Of a stretch of 64,000 nucleotides of DNA, positions 48,901-60,137 are shown one piece after another (position 1 is the stretch's first letter; every line of letters starts with the position of its first letter). Source of the stretch: Bryum argenteum (Eukaryota; Streptophyta; Bryopsida; Bryales; Bryaceae); NCBI GenBank assembly GCA_037043015.1, contig CM073321.1:20767001-20831000 (forward strand), given 5' to 3'. The notes beneath the pieces are model-generated. The model made no database searches. It was not told the DNA's origin and was given only the letters and a program-made list of their open reading frames with translations. The translations under genes and the position numbers were made by a program.

Positions 48901-50626
48901 GTATACTGAACAAATATTTAATTCATTCCAACTTTTAGATAAGTTAGACTTTTCTTCACTATTGGCTTTTGGTTTATTAGACTCTATAGTTTGCATTTCT
49001 CTTAAATACTAATAATATAATAGGGAAAGAGTAGGTCTTGTGTGAGGCACATGTCCCACCCCATTTCATAATGTTCCAACTTGTATATGTATGCTCCAAC
49101 AAGTTTGGGACAAGGCATGCATAGTATTCCCTTTGTGGATTGTTAAAATATTCAAACTTAAACCATGGAGGTTTGTCATGTGATTTATCTCCTATTTTAA
49201 TACTTGAAATTTGGTTTGCGCTTTACTTAAGTGAGGCACATTGCTCTCTCACTGAAGATTCATAGATTAAAAGTTAAAATACAATGTAATCATGACAAAT
49301 ATACAATGAGCATGATTTTTTTTGGAATTATTTGGAATCAATATTATTTGAATTGAAACTAAACCAAAATGTTAACTTGTTGCATATACATTCAAAAAAT
49401 TGTGATTATAATATTAAGAATTAATCCAAAAATAAAGTGCACATTTCAATTGGCACTTTTAACGAAACCGTTGTTCTTAATGAGTTCCAAACCTTTCATT
49501 TTTGCAACCCCACACACTGGCATGCATTGTGGTTACTGCATACATGTGGGATGCAAACTAAAAATTAATTGGCAACATATAAAGTATGAGATGTGCCAAA
49601 TGTGAACCTTACATCAATCTTTTGGCAATTTGTAATCATCATAAAATTTTGGCAATTTGTAATCATCCAAAACTTTACAAGCCTAAAGAATTTAGAGTTT
49701 AGATGAACACTGCTCTTATTTATTCCAAATTCAATGTTCATTTATACCTTGCTTTATTTTTTCTTTCTACATAAGGCTATATTTCTTGATTCGAATAGTT
49801 ATTTTCATTTTTAGCTGACATACATGTATTGGCTTGTTGTCGCCTTTTCGTGCCAAAATTAGATGTCGCCCTTTGCTTCTATCTCATGTTTGTCTTTTGG
49901 TGATAACTAGTCAAACTTCATGTCTCGTAAGTTGCACAACTTAGTATGGGTCGTCTCAACAGTAGGGCATGCTAAAAGGCATATAAGAGGGTATAAGAAG
50001 CTATAGAGCTCATTCTATTTTTGTTTGCACTTTGCATAGCTTTTATTTGAGCTAAGAAATTTTTTTGATGAATTTTTGTTGGGTAAAGGATTTATTAAGA
50101 TGAAGGTGAACATCTTTCTAGTTGGTGATTTTTTCATTGCAATAGGTATATTGGTAGCATTTCCACCTCGAAGTGAAAATGATGAAACTTTGCAGTTTGT
50201 TTTTTATATTAATATGTTATGAACTCCCGATCTAGAAGGCCTTATGACTCAAATTTTGGTCCACATGATCTTGGATAAGTCTATTACAAGTTTCTACGGT
50301 TTAAATCTAAATAGCTTGTCTTGATTTTCATATATGACGATTTCTATGGAAATGTGCTTTCATGCTAAAAATAGGCTTGGGCGTTTAAGGGTTAAGTAGC
50401 AACAAATATTTGACAATACAAACGTAAAAAACTAAAATCAGCGTCGAAGCAATTAATTTTCTAACACTTAACAAAATTTAGAATGAAAATAAATAAACGC
50501 AAAACCATAAGCGTAATTTTGAGATCTATAAATAGTTTTGTAAATTTTGTAAACTTTTAATTTGTTTGGTATTCTAAATTTTCTAAAATTTTAATTTGTT
50601 AATTTTATATATTATGTTTTCTAATT
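45961..50626. other. AT-rich central region of element D, no gene
   Basis: No coding sequence supported on either strand. Contains the degenerate palindrome family annotated at 47,175-49,260 and may include an older nested element. Confidence 0.5.
47175..49260. repeat. Degenerate GTGAGRCAYGTGTCTCAC palindromes
   Basis: About nine weak copies near 47,180, 47,690, 48,014, 48,072, 48,512, 48,570, 48,647, 49,041 and 49,231. The best reads GTGAGACATGTGTCTCAC. Irregular spacing and decay suggest remains of another palindrome-bearing element inside D. Confidence 0.6.
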
Positions 50627-50642
50627 ATGTTTTTTTTTTTTT

Positions 50643-50704
50643 TGAAATTATCATGTGCATGGGCATGGTCATGCATGACCATGCCCATGCACATGATAAT
50701 TTCA
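50643..50704. repeat. 62-bp perfect palindrome
   Basis: The two 31-base halves are exact reverse complements with no spacer, centred between 50,673 and 50,674. The left half contains ATTATCATGTGCATGGGCAT. DNA or RNA from it would form a long perfect hairpin. It lies just upstream of the plus-strand cargo transcription unit. Confidence 0.95.
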
Positions 50705-50870
50705 TGGCATGGTGGCCATCATGGGGGGCATGATGACCCCGTTGCGCCGCCTTTCCACTTCATTCTTGTTGTCTTGCTCTTCGTCGTCGGCTCTTTTCGC
50801 AACTCCGTTTTTTGCTCCGCCACCTTCTGTCTTCCCTTCTCCGTGTTGCGCCGCCTGCGCGTTGCTTGTT

Positions 50871-50958
50871 TAGTGTGCGCCGCTTGTTTTGTGTGCGCCG
50901 CTTGTTTTGTGTGCGCCGCTTGTTTTGTGTGCGCCGCTTGTTTTGTGTGCGCCGCTTG
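50871..50958 (+). repeat. 18-bp GTGTGCGCCGCTTGTTTT tandem repeat, about five copies
   Basis: Near-perfect copies. The open frames VCAACF (plus) and its minus-strand counterpart arise because the unit is a multiple of three. GC-rich and probably part of a promoter or leader. Confidence 0.9.
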
Positions 50959-51633
50959 TGACCTTCTACCACCAGGTCTCAAGCTCGAATAGCAAACGAT
51001 TGTCTGTGTTTTGTTAAGAGTGGAAAAGGCACGTTAGGTTTTCGGAGAGAATTATTTAAAGCAGCGGGTTCTTCCACGAGAGAAGCTGATTGAGTATGTG
51101 TACTTTTGTGCGGTGCTTACTTACGGTGTGGAGAGGCAAGTGATTTAGAAGGCCACAAAGAGATGGTGATTGTGTGCTAGCGTGTGCATTGGCGGCTAGT
51201 TTCTTGTTGACTTCTCTCTGCGATCGCACTCTAGAGGCGTATTTGAATGCAAATGAAAGCCAATTTGGTAATCAATCGATCGACCCTCATCCTTTATTGT
51301 TTCTTTTTGTAGAAACAATGGCTTGATTGATGCCGCTTTTTCATTCCGCAGCTCATGCAACTAGCTCGAGATGGATTATTTGTTGTGGATTCTTCGCGCA
51401 ATTAGATGTCGATGCGTTTGTTAATTGCTCGTATGGGCATCTCAATGATTCGGCAGCACTTCGTGCGATTCGGGAGGAGTTCGGCGTCTGGGAGCACTTC
51501 GGCAAATGGGCAATTAGGGTTTAGGAGCGTTTAGCATTCAAGAGCAGGTATGGTTTTTACTGTTTTTTAGTATCGCACGTTTTAGAATTACGTTTAGGGT
51601 TTAGGAATCCGTTGATACTTTATCTTATGGTAG
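50959..51633 (+). promoter_or_regulatory. Probable promoter/leader of the cargo genes
   Basis: GC-richer non-coding DNA with two TTAGGGTTTAGG telo-type words (about 51,514 and 51,593), in the same relative place (before a palindrome-filled stretch and an ATG) as the promoters of the transposase genes. No start site can be fixed. Confidence 0.35.
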
Positions 51634-52336
51634 TATCGTCAGGCCGACGATAGACCAATAGAATGTAGTATTGAGAAAATTAATAATAAAATCAAAAAGC
51701 CACCAACTCCAAACACAGTTTAGAGAGCAGTCGCCTGTATCGTCGGGTCGACGATACAAGGGTTCAAATCCCCATATCGTTGGGTCGACGATACAGCACA
51801 AGAAAGGAGGATAAGAATACTGTAAAAGAAGTAGAGTTGAGAAGCAAATTTCAAATATAGTTGATTGAGCATAAGTTGTATTGTCGGGTCGACGGTAAAG
51901 GCTTCAAAAGCTGCATCATCGGTTTGACAATGCAAGGCCACTAGTAGCCTTATCGTCGGGTCGACGATACAACGCTTCATAAATCGTGAGAAGTATTGTA
52001 ATAAAAAATAAAACATTCTAGATCATGAACATACATGTTTCTTACCAGATTCATGACGCTGAAGCCAAGCAATAGAACAGACATTGACGTAGCTATCGTC
52101 GAACCGACGATACCGAGTTTGAAGGTAGCTATGTTGGAGCTAAAGGACCACCTAAAGGACAAAATTAACAAATTTCTAGCGTTATATTCATGACGCATAT
52201 TCATGTAGGAGTATGGCAAAAGATGATCCATACGTCCTTCTATCACCGTTGTCAATGGAAATAATATATAAACCAATTGATTCATCTCTTCCATTTTCTG
52301 ATAGATAACAGAGGCCCTCATCGTCGGGTTGACGAT
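51634..52336. repeat. Family-3 palindrome array 2, eight copies
   Basis: Copies near 51,634, 51,737, 51,775, 51,879, 51,913, 51,951, 52,094 and 52,320. Same motif as array 1 but reading ATCGTCGGGTCGACGAT on the plus strand, so the spacer is GGT along the direction of the downstream gene. Confidence 0.95.
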
Positions 52337-53866
52337 TGGTACCTTAGAATCAGCTCAGAGCTAATTGCATAGCGATGAAACGTCTAACTCAAATCCGTGA
52401 CGCTGATGTAGAAAGATAAAATGGTGGAAGTCGAAGCATATGAGTACAAAGTCACCCTGCATCACCTCGAGCCGTTCGTGAATCCATTGGGAGACGAGCC
52501 ATTTTTTGAAGAAATGGCCGAGACATATGGAGATCTCTGGCAGTTCAGGCCCCATATTCAAACATGGAATTTTGGAGTCAACAAATTCAAGAATTTTGTG
52601 TTCATTCGATACAAGGCGAACGGATCATCTACTTATCCGCCTGAACCACAACGAAGGTCACCATCATCGAGTGCCACAGAGACATCTACATCGTCATCGT
52701 GGTCCGTGCAGTGGACGAGAATGGATTCGAGCAAGATCACTGCCACTCTATTGTCACTGATACAACAAAGGAGCATGGAATTTTTGACATTCAGGACCTC
52801 ATGACGTACTTTGAGGGTACCGAAATGGCCTCCCTGAATATCGAGTTCATCAAGTTGGGATATGTGAGCGGACAATGTGGCTCTGCAAAGTCCATCGCAA
52901 ATCGACTCATGAGGATCTTCCAAACACTCGATCGATACGCCCTGGCAAACGTCCGCTCGTAACCACATTTGCGCGACGAACACCAAACAAGAACCGAATC
53001 GGGTGCATCGATTTCACGCCTAAATTTGGCGTCCACCCCTCCCGGATCTGCAGGGGAGGAGGAGTAACACCGAGTCGGCCTCGGTCGGAGGGTAGGAAGA
53101 GAGCTCCACCTTCTACACGATGGAGTCAATCGAGCCGCAAGCGCAGCGCAAGAAACCCGCTTGGCCGCACCAAGTATTGCAATAGTACCGACTCAAACTA
53201 CGGGGAGTTCAGGGTCAGCATTGACAAACGTGACCGCTAGAGCTGGTACTTCTGATGAGAATCTGGAGGAGTTCGAGAAAACCGCGACCTTACGAGAAGG
53301 AGTTTTGGGATAACCACAAGGATCGCTTTTTCTTGAACATGAACCCGATGGAGGTAGATATCGATCGCTGCATACCGCCAAGGATCGATGTTATCCGAAC
53401 GCCGCAGCAGGACATGGTTGAAGGAGTCGCCAGAGAACTTGTCCAGATGATCGATGTCAAGCAGAGACAGAAAATCTGCCTAACTCCAGTGGATTCCAAA
53501 GGGAAGCTGCTAAAGAACAAGCCAGAAGATTGGGATGAGATCAAGGACGGGAAGTTCATGATCATCAACGGGCAGCATAGTGTTTGGGCATCAAAACAGC
53601 TCCAGAAAGAAGGATGTGGAGAGGTTCGGCGCAACGAGCTCCGCAAATGGAACGCTTACATCATCTGGACATTGGACGCAACTAAACTTCGAGGGATATC
53701 AAAATTCTACAACATCACAAACCACCTGGATCATGCACAACCGTCATGGGGAAACCAGGTAGTGGCGTGTAGAAATATTTGGATAGCCCTAAAGCGGCCA
53801 TATGATGTATTTTCGGAAGCGGTCACGAGGGGTATTAAGGCGGTGCTCAACGTTGTCAGGTTCAAG

Positions 53867-53969
53867 GTAACGTTTCGATCTCAAGTGGCTATCGTTGCAT
53901 CGACGATACCTCTTATGCTGACGTTCACCTTACTTCACAATGCTAACCTGAGCTAATTAACGTACGCAG
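53867..53969 (+). other. Intron with one palindrome
   Basis: 103-bp phase-0 GT-AG intron. A family-3 palindrome (TATCGTTG...CGACGATA) lies at 53,890-53,908. Confidence 0.75.
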
Positions 53970-55295
53970 AGCTTCACGGATGCTGTGACGGAGAGATACC
54001 CGAACATCAATCCAACAGGGGATGGGGCACAGATAAAGTCCGCAGCCAATCTGAAGAATGAGATTCAAATCATCACCCTACCGGACCACAAGTTCGACTA
54101 TTGGGAAAGGTTTCTTCAGAAGCATGCTGATGGCGAACTAATTGACCCCGTCTCGAAATTGCCTTTCAACAAGACGAAGACCTACAAGTCCAAGAGTAAC
54201 AAGCTGAAACGCGAGTTCTTCAGGCGATGCGGATGGTTCACCGACACAGACTTCACCATCATGCCAAGGCGTCTACTTGGGGAAACTCCGGGACGGACTG
54301 CACCATATCCGAAAGTCACTGTTGGGAAATCTCTCGTACTTGTGGCAGACAACCTTGTGTGCGTCGACTGGGTGGCGAGAAGGAAGCGCAAGAAAGTTGT
54401 GCTTGAGGATATCATTTCAATCAAGCCCTCCCTCAAGCTTATCGACGTCGGCGGCGACACCATTGACGCCACATGGAAGGCGTGGAAGATTAGGCACCGG
54501 TTCACGTCGGCGAGCTGGGATTTTCTCTTGTCGTATCCCAGCGCGGAGTACTACAGGAAGCGCCTCCGCAACGAGGCAAAGACAAAAAATGCGGTCGAGT
54601 TGGAGCAGCAGCATCCAGAGGTGGTGTACATGTACAGGAGGTTCATGACGCTGAAGTACCGCCCGAAAGAGCCTCTTGAGAGTGTGCAGATCAGAGGGCT
54701 AGACTTCAAATCAAAGGCTTTAGTCACGAGCAGACATTACACCAACACTGCACGCGAGGTGAATCTGCCACTACTCGACTTGCGCAATGTCCCACGATCG
54801 CAAGTGACCGAGACGAGCGGAGCCGTTGACCCATTCCTGGACTATCTGCGGCATCATCTAGAGCCCAAGATCTCGGAGCCGAACGTCTGGCTGATGGTCT
54901 TGTCTGGAAAGGAAGACCAGAAGGTTGCATCGAAGTTTGCAGCTAGAGAGCTCCCTCAGTATGAGCCGTCTCTCTCCACGTACGTACCAAGTAAGGCGGA
55001 AATGCTGGACAACGTCAGCAATAGGAAGACCGCACCGGACGTGACACTTCTCTTCCTGTTTAAGAACGGAAGTGAAATAGCGAAGGATGCGAAGAAGTGT
55101 GTCAGAAAGAGGTATGATACACCAGCTAATCGCTTGTACTATATAGAGGCCGCCAGAAATACAGAGGCAAAATGGCGGGTGTATCCGACTGAGCTTCGCA
55201 TGGAGTTCTACTTCGAGATACTTGCCGCGTGCGCGTCAGTGAAGGAGAATGTCATTGGCATTCACGCGGGCGCGAAATTCCTCCTCGCTTCTAAG

Positions 55296-55435
55296 GTAAC
55301 CACTCGTATACTATTCCTTGGTATCGTCGGGTCGACGATACCCAGAGCTTTATTTCAACTGTGTGCTTCATAGTAGTGTGAATTATTGTCGGCTCGACGA
55401 TAATGTGATCTAACAGTGTTACATGTATATGCCAG
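55296..55435 (+). other. Intron with two palindromes
   Basis: 140-bp phase-0 GT-AG intron, ending TATGCCAG. Palindromes lie at 55,321-55,341 (perfect) and 55,383-55,403 (one mismatch). It splits the methyltransferase-like motif. Confidence 0.8.
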
Positions 55436-56099
55436 ATGTTCGGAGCTCATTACTATGGGTTTGTAGATCGTGACGACGTGAAGAGCGAAATCAAAATCTC
55501 GGCTCTTGCAGAACGGCTTGACATGAACGATTTTATGCACTCGAACTCGCCGTATTCGAAAGATTTCGTTCGTCCGGTCACGCGGGGTCCCGTAATAGTG
55601 CACTCCGACTCTCCTCCATCGCCACCTATGAATCTAAACTCTCCTGTCGAAGGTGGGTTCGGAGTAGTGCGCCAACCTGAAGAAGTAGGAGCGCATGTTT
55701 CCAATGATCCAGGCATCCAGGGCATTGATCAATACGGGACGAACACATTCCGAGTCTGCTCGAGGATGAATTTTGAGCGAGCTTTCCCCCTCGCACCAAT
55801 AGATGACCAGGGGGCCGGTTCATCTCAGAATCCCATCGACATGGAGACAGATTCTGAGTACGAGGCGCAACGAAACCATCGTTTAGATGACGAGGATTCG
55901 AAGGGCGATGAACAAGCGGACGGTAATGTGCATTTGCAGGTCAACCCCTTGGAAGATCAAGAATTGCCCTCACAGGATCAAGGCGAGCATGATTCCTATC
56001 ATGACAATGCAGTCCAAGATGATGTCGTCATCGATCTGGCTGCGAGAGAGGTGGGACAGCATGGTCTGGTCGCCCAAGTCGGTTCTCAGAATGTCGAGG

Positions 56100-57625
56100 A
56101 TCGTCGGTCCGGCGATGCTGCGGAGCCTGTCAAGGAACCTGGTCCTGACCCGGAACAAGAGCAGGGGTCACATCGTCGGGACGACGATGTACATGATGAA
56201 GTACAAGATCTTCGTCTAGGCCGCAAGGGGGTTGAAAGTGTGGATCGTTGGAGCGACGTTGCACAGGACGATGTGTTGGACCTCCGTCAAGCCGGTGCGG
56301 GGGGTGAAGGGGTCGATCATCGTGCCGACGATGTGGAAGAGGATGTTGTGAATCCCCTTCAAGCCGGTGCAGGGGATGGAAGGGTCGATCGTTGTGCCGA
56401 CGATAGACAAGATCAGGATGCTGATACCCGACATGACGGTGCAGGGGTAGAACACGTGGAACAGGACCAGTCTATAGAGCCTCTGCATGATGGAACTGAT
56501 CGTGGTGAAGGCCAAGATGCAGCGGATCGTCGACTCGATGATCGGGACGCAGTCAGCAGTCAAGTCACCACACATGCAAGGGCAGACAGGGCCATGCGCG
56601 AGCAAAGGCTGAGAGGAAAGTCTGCAAGCAGCAGCAGACAGGTCATTCCAGAGGCGAGGGTAAACCAGGCGACCCGTAGGCGTAGGCCGACAGGTCGTCC
56701 GGCTGGCGAGGGCGGACAAGACAATCCCGAGTCGCAGGCTCGCGAAGTCGTGGGTGGTGATGACGATGTAGTTGTGACCCAAGTCGTTGAAGAACGGGTG
56801 CCGAGTCCCTCAGAGATCATTCATCTTCCTAGCGATGACGAGTTCGATAAACCGCACTCATCGGACGAGGATGACGAGGAACCCGTAGATCCGGACGCTG
56901 TGGAGTACAAAATCACGACGGCCCCCAACGGCTTGCGGGTCAAGTATGAAAAGAGATATTGGGAGAAGGACGAGGAAAGGAGGGCGAAGAGAATCAGGCG
57001 GGCACAGGAGAAGGAGGAGGTGAAGGCCGAAAACAGGAGGTTAGCTCAAAAGCAAGCCGAGTCGGACAAGATAGTGGAACAACTGCAGGCTCAGATGGCA
57101 GAGATGCAGTTGTTGTTGCAGAGCCGGACCGGAGTCAATCTTGGTGCTGCCGTTTTGTCTTCTCCAGTGCTTCCTCCGTTGACATCCGCCTCCTCTACAC
57201 TAATGCCTCCCGCGTCGACATCATCCCACCCACCTGTTGAGCTCATGGTCTTGAATATGCCCCCGCCTCCTCATTGCACATCGGCACCTCTACCTTCTCC
57301 TACAGAGCATCAGCTGCTTCAACTTGCTCCAACTTTGGCTGTGTCTCCTCATCGTCGAGCCGACAATACCAGTAGAGCAGTTCCCTCTGCAAACGAGGAC
57401 GTCATAGAGTCGACTCCTCTCTGCCAGTTGTCAACGATTCCATCTACCGTTGAGGGGCCTGTCAACCTCTGGGTGCCTGAGACGGCTGCACCAATGGGAT
57501 CTCCTGCCGTACAGCATCATCGCCACGACGATAATGTTGATGTCAAGTCGCAAGCGAGTCCTCGTATTGAGCACGTGCCAAGAGCTGGAGATGCTCCCGC
57601 AGACTTGGATCGTCGAGCCGACGAT
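56100..57625 (+). repeat. Family-3 palindromes inside the last exon
   Basis: Nine copies at 56,100-56,116, 56,171-56,189, 56,244-56,260, 56,316-56,332, 56,388-56,404, 56,526-56,542, 57,351-57,367, 57,516-57,532 and 57,609-57,625. All lie in the same codon phase and encode (D/H)RRxDD variants: HRRDDDV, DRWSDVA, DHRADDV, DRCADDR, DRRLDDR, HRRADNT, HHRHDDN, DRRADDA, DRRSGDA. Confidence 0.9.
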
Positions 57626-58315
57626 GCTGATGAGGAGGACGAAGTCGAGAAAGTCGACTACGAGTTGGGAGCTGACGACCTGGAGGTTGGGAGCTCGGAA
57701 CTTCAAACGGCTCCTGAAGTTCCTTCTCAGGACCCTAGTGCAGACGACCAGGTACAGACCTCTGACCCTTACTGTTTTGATTGATTCCACGCCCCCCACT
57801 GGAGTCTCTCATGCCGTGTGAGCGTAGCCCAACTCCGTACCGCTCTTCGTATCTAATTTGTATCTTATGCTTGTTGATAGGATATCAACTTCGGTTCTTG
57901 AGTGCTCATGGCGGACGACATTCAAGTCCGTTGCTCGCGTACTTGTATTGTAGTGTACTGCCTAGTGTAGAGAGTAGATTCGAGTGCCAACTGCGGCTTG
58001 CGAAATTATCCCAAATGTATTATGATATCCTTGTTTATAATGATATGCCTATTTTGAAGGCCTTTTTCTGCATACATGCCTAATTGTCTTTGTTTGTCAA
58101 TGTTTATGCTGCACAGTTACGAATCAGTGTTTGCGTGCCACTCTCATTTGAACTGGAAGCAATCTGTCCACTCCCTGGCTCTCCCATTTCTTCATTACCC
58201 GAGGTAACTCCTTGATCAATCTCTCTGTGTCTTCTGTCTTGCTCAGGTAGCTGTCGAGGATTAGGTAGCTGTCGAGCGTGCGATAGAGATCGTCGGGAGG
58301 ACCCTCCCGCCTCCG

Positions 58316-59097
58316 CCGCGGAGGAAGTGGTTAAACATTGTCCTCGACTTGAATGACGTTCTCCGCCATTCTACGTATAGGTCCAACCACAGTGGACCCA
58401 GACCGTACACTCTGGGGACAATATTCGCTCGCATAGGACTCCTACTGTCATTGGTCCTAAGGTGGTGTTTGCGAGGAAAAATATCGGGGATTTTCTCCGT
58501 CAGGTTTCCGACATTGCGGACAAGGTCTTAGTGTGGACTTCGATGATGAAGCATAATGCTGAGGGTGTCGTTGGCCACCTCTTTAGCGGTGGCAAACATC
58601 CTTTCGATGTCCTCTGCCAAAAGGATTGCACCACGATCCAGCTCCCCGACGGGAAGTCCTTTCAGCTCGGCCACAAGGTTGTGTACATGAAAGTGCTCTC
58701 GGAGGCTGTGTTCAGCAATCCTAGTGGTGACACGTTCTTTTCCCCAGACAATACTCTTCTCATTGATGACTCTCCCCAAAAGAGTATCTGCAATGAGAAC
58801 GGTAATGCTCTATTCCTTCGCACCTGGAGTCCCCGGGATGGCGAGAACGACTTCCTCACGGAAGACCTTCTGCCTTGGCTAAACCGCCTAGATTCCCACG
58901 AGGGACATTTGCAGCGATTCGTGGAGGACAATCGCATTGGCCAAAACCCGTTGCGTCCCGGTGACCCGACCGCCAAGAAACTCATCGCCGGCATGTTGAT
59001 GTCTTCGCAGACCATGGGGACTCAATTTAGTTTACCTGGGATAGGCTTAGTCATAGAACATGGGCGCACATTTACTAGGAGACCTGGCTTTCTGTAG
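58316..59097 (+). pseudogene. FCP1/NIF-type HAD phosphatase-like cargo gene
   Basis: RRKWLNIVLDLNDVL (about 58,319-58,363) holds HAD motif I, with nucleophile Asp in DLND. After a 1-base frameshift near 58,410-58,430 the frame 58,462-59,097 continues: VVFARKNIGDFLRQV, motif II in VLVWTSM, then motif III/IV in LLIDDSPQKS, followed by NGNALFLRTW, DFLTEDLLPWLNRL and QRFVEDNRIGQNP. This order is typical of NLI-interacting-factor/FCP1-like CTD phosphatases. The enzymes remove phosphate from Ser in proteins such as the RNA polymerase II tail. The frameshift makes this copy doubtful. No ATG start was assigned. It follows the ParB-like gene on the same strand after about 530 bases of non-coding DNA. 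Confidence 0.7.
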
Positions 59098-59363
59098 CTT
59101 CCTTACTCCATCTACATATCCATCTACATTTTGACATTTCCATCTACATTTTGTAATTATTGTACCGTGATGTACACCATGTATTTACCGGAAGTTAATA
59201 ATAAAGGAGTTGGATTTATCCCTAATTCTTGGTATTATTACTATCGGTTGTCTATGGATGAATTTCCTAACATTGAATCTACTGTGATGGAATATGCTTC
59301 TTGTTTGACCCTGCCTGACGCGGTTCTCTATGTAACGAATGTTTGTGTACATAGGATGAATGC

Positions 59364-60137
59364 ATGCGCGTAGCTGTGCCGCGTCAAAGGCCATCCACGA
59401 GCCTCCTCTCGGGGTTCGTGTCGGAGGGGGGCAGTTGCGGCACTATTGTCTGCTCCGTGCCGTACCTCCTCCGGTCTGCCGCAGACGCTACATCTGCGGC
59501 CATCGACTACTCCAAAGGGCACATCGAAGACCGCGTGGTCGACAGTCCCCCGAGTCGCGGATTCGTGAGGACTCCGACTTGCTCTCCCTCTCCACTAAAA
59601 CGGACATTGCCGACCTTAGGCAATTGCTTCTCGCTTATCGCTCGGACTTGTGAGGGATCAATTCGCAAACTAGTCCTCCTTCCTGTTATGACGCTCGAAC
59701 CTGAACCCCTCGTGGCCGCTCGAAGTCCTGCTCAAATTTTAAAGGATATTAGCTGCGAAGCAAGTGGGGAGTGCGCGGAGAGCCTACTTCAACATCGTGT
59801 CCGCCTTTCGCCAGAGCGTCGTCTTCACTTTCCGACATTAACTGCAACACCGGTCACGAATACAAAGACTCCCAGTACAACGGTGTCTAGAGACTCCGGA
59901 CGACCTCCTCGCAGATCACGGTCCGTCTCCGCTTGTGGGCCCTCTGATACCATCCCTCCAGTTCGAAGGTCGAAGCGGAAGGTCTGTGCAGCTGAACAAG
60001 TTAGCGCAAGCGAAGCCTGCTCGTGGGGAAGTGGGCCCCTCCATCGATCACGACGCGACGATATTTTCAAAGGGCTTGCAAAGCTCAGAGCACAAGAAGC
60101 AGCTCAACTTAATGACACAAAATCGGATGTGCGCTGA
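59364..60137 (+). CDS. Unknown basic Ser/Pro/Arg-rich protein
   Basis: 257-codon frame; the M at 59,364 is a GTG-type or other non-ATG start, with an ATG at 59,356 in another frame, so the start is uncertain. The middle has a stretch RDSGRPPRRSRSVSACGP and a basic KRKVCAAEQ patch. Near the end SRRDDIF is encoded by a decayed family-3 palindrome (about 60,047-60,062), again giving RRDD. Low complexity and likely disordered. No family recognised. Confidence 0.45.
   Translation: MRVAVPRQRPSTSLLSGFVSEGGSCGTIVCSVPYLLRSAADATSAAIDYSKGHIEDRVVDSPPSRGFVRTPTCSPSPLKRTLPTLGNCFSLIARTCEGSIRKLVLLPVMTLEPEPLVAARSPAQILKDISCEASGECAESLLQHRVRLSPERRLHFPTLTATPVTNTKTPSTTVSRDSGRPPRRSRSVSACGPSDTIPPVRRSKRKVCAAEQVSASEACSWGSGPLHRSRRDDIFKGLAKLRAQEAAQLNDTKSDVR

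Larger units (their letters stand above)
52421..57784 (+). pseudogene. ParB-like / methyltransferase-like cargo gene, multi-exon
   Basis: ATG 52,421 starts MVEVEAYEYKVTLHHLEPF. Coding then passes through several frames to about 53,255, indicating frameshifts or unrecognised introns. The exon 53,255-53,866 contains a ParB-type pattern: NPMEVDIDRCIPPRIDV, then LTPVDSKGK, then the core IINGQHSVWASKQL (about 53,562-53,603). Intron 53,867-53,969 (GTAACG...ACGCAG) joins in phase 0 to exon 53,970-55,295. Intron 55,296-55,435 joins in phase 0 to the last exon, 55,436-57,784. Across that junction NVIGIHAGAKFLLASK-MFGAHYYGFVDRD resembles motif I of amino-DNA methyltransferases (the DPFxGxG...A...GRxxxGxE layout) with the DPF changed. 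The last exon then has an acidic repeat region, a Lys/Arg/Glu coiled coil (about 56,945-57,130) and a Pro/Ser-rich tail. ParB-plus-methylase fusions are known from phages. Function here is unknown. Confidence 0.6.

Noticed and set aside
50627-50992. 121-codon frame with (VCAACF)n and minus-strand Lys/Arg-rich frames
   Set aside because: Produced by the 18-bp tandem repeat and the 62-bp palindrome. No domain.
56216-56782. 188-codon minus-strand frame with repeated IVGTTIDP-type words
   Set aside because: Antisense reading of the in-exon palindromes of the cargo gene.
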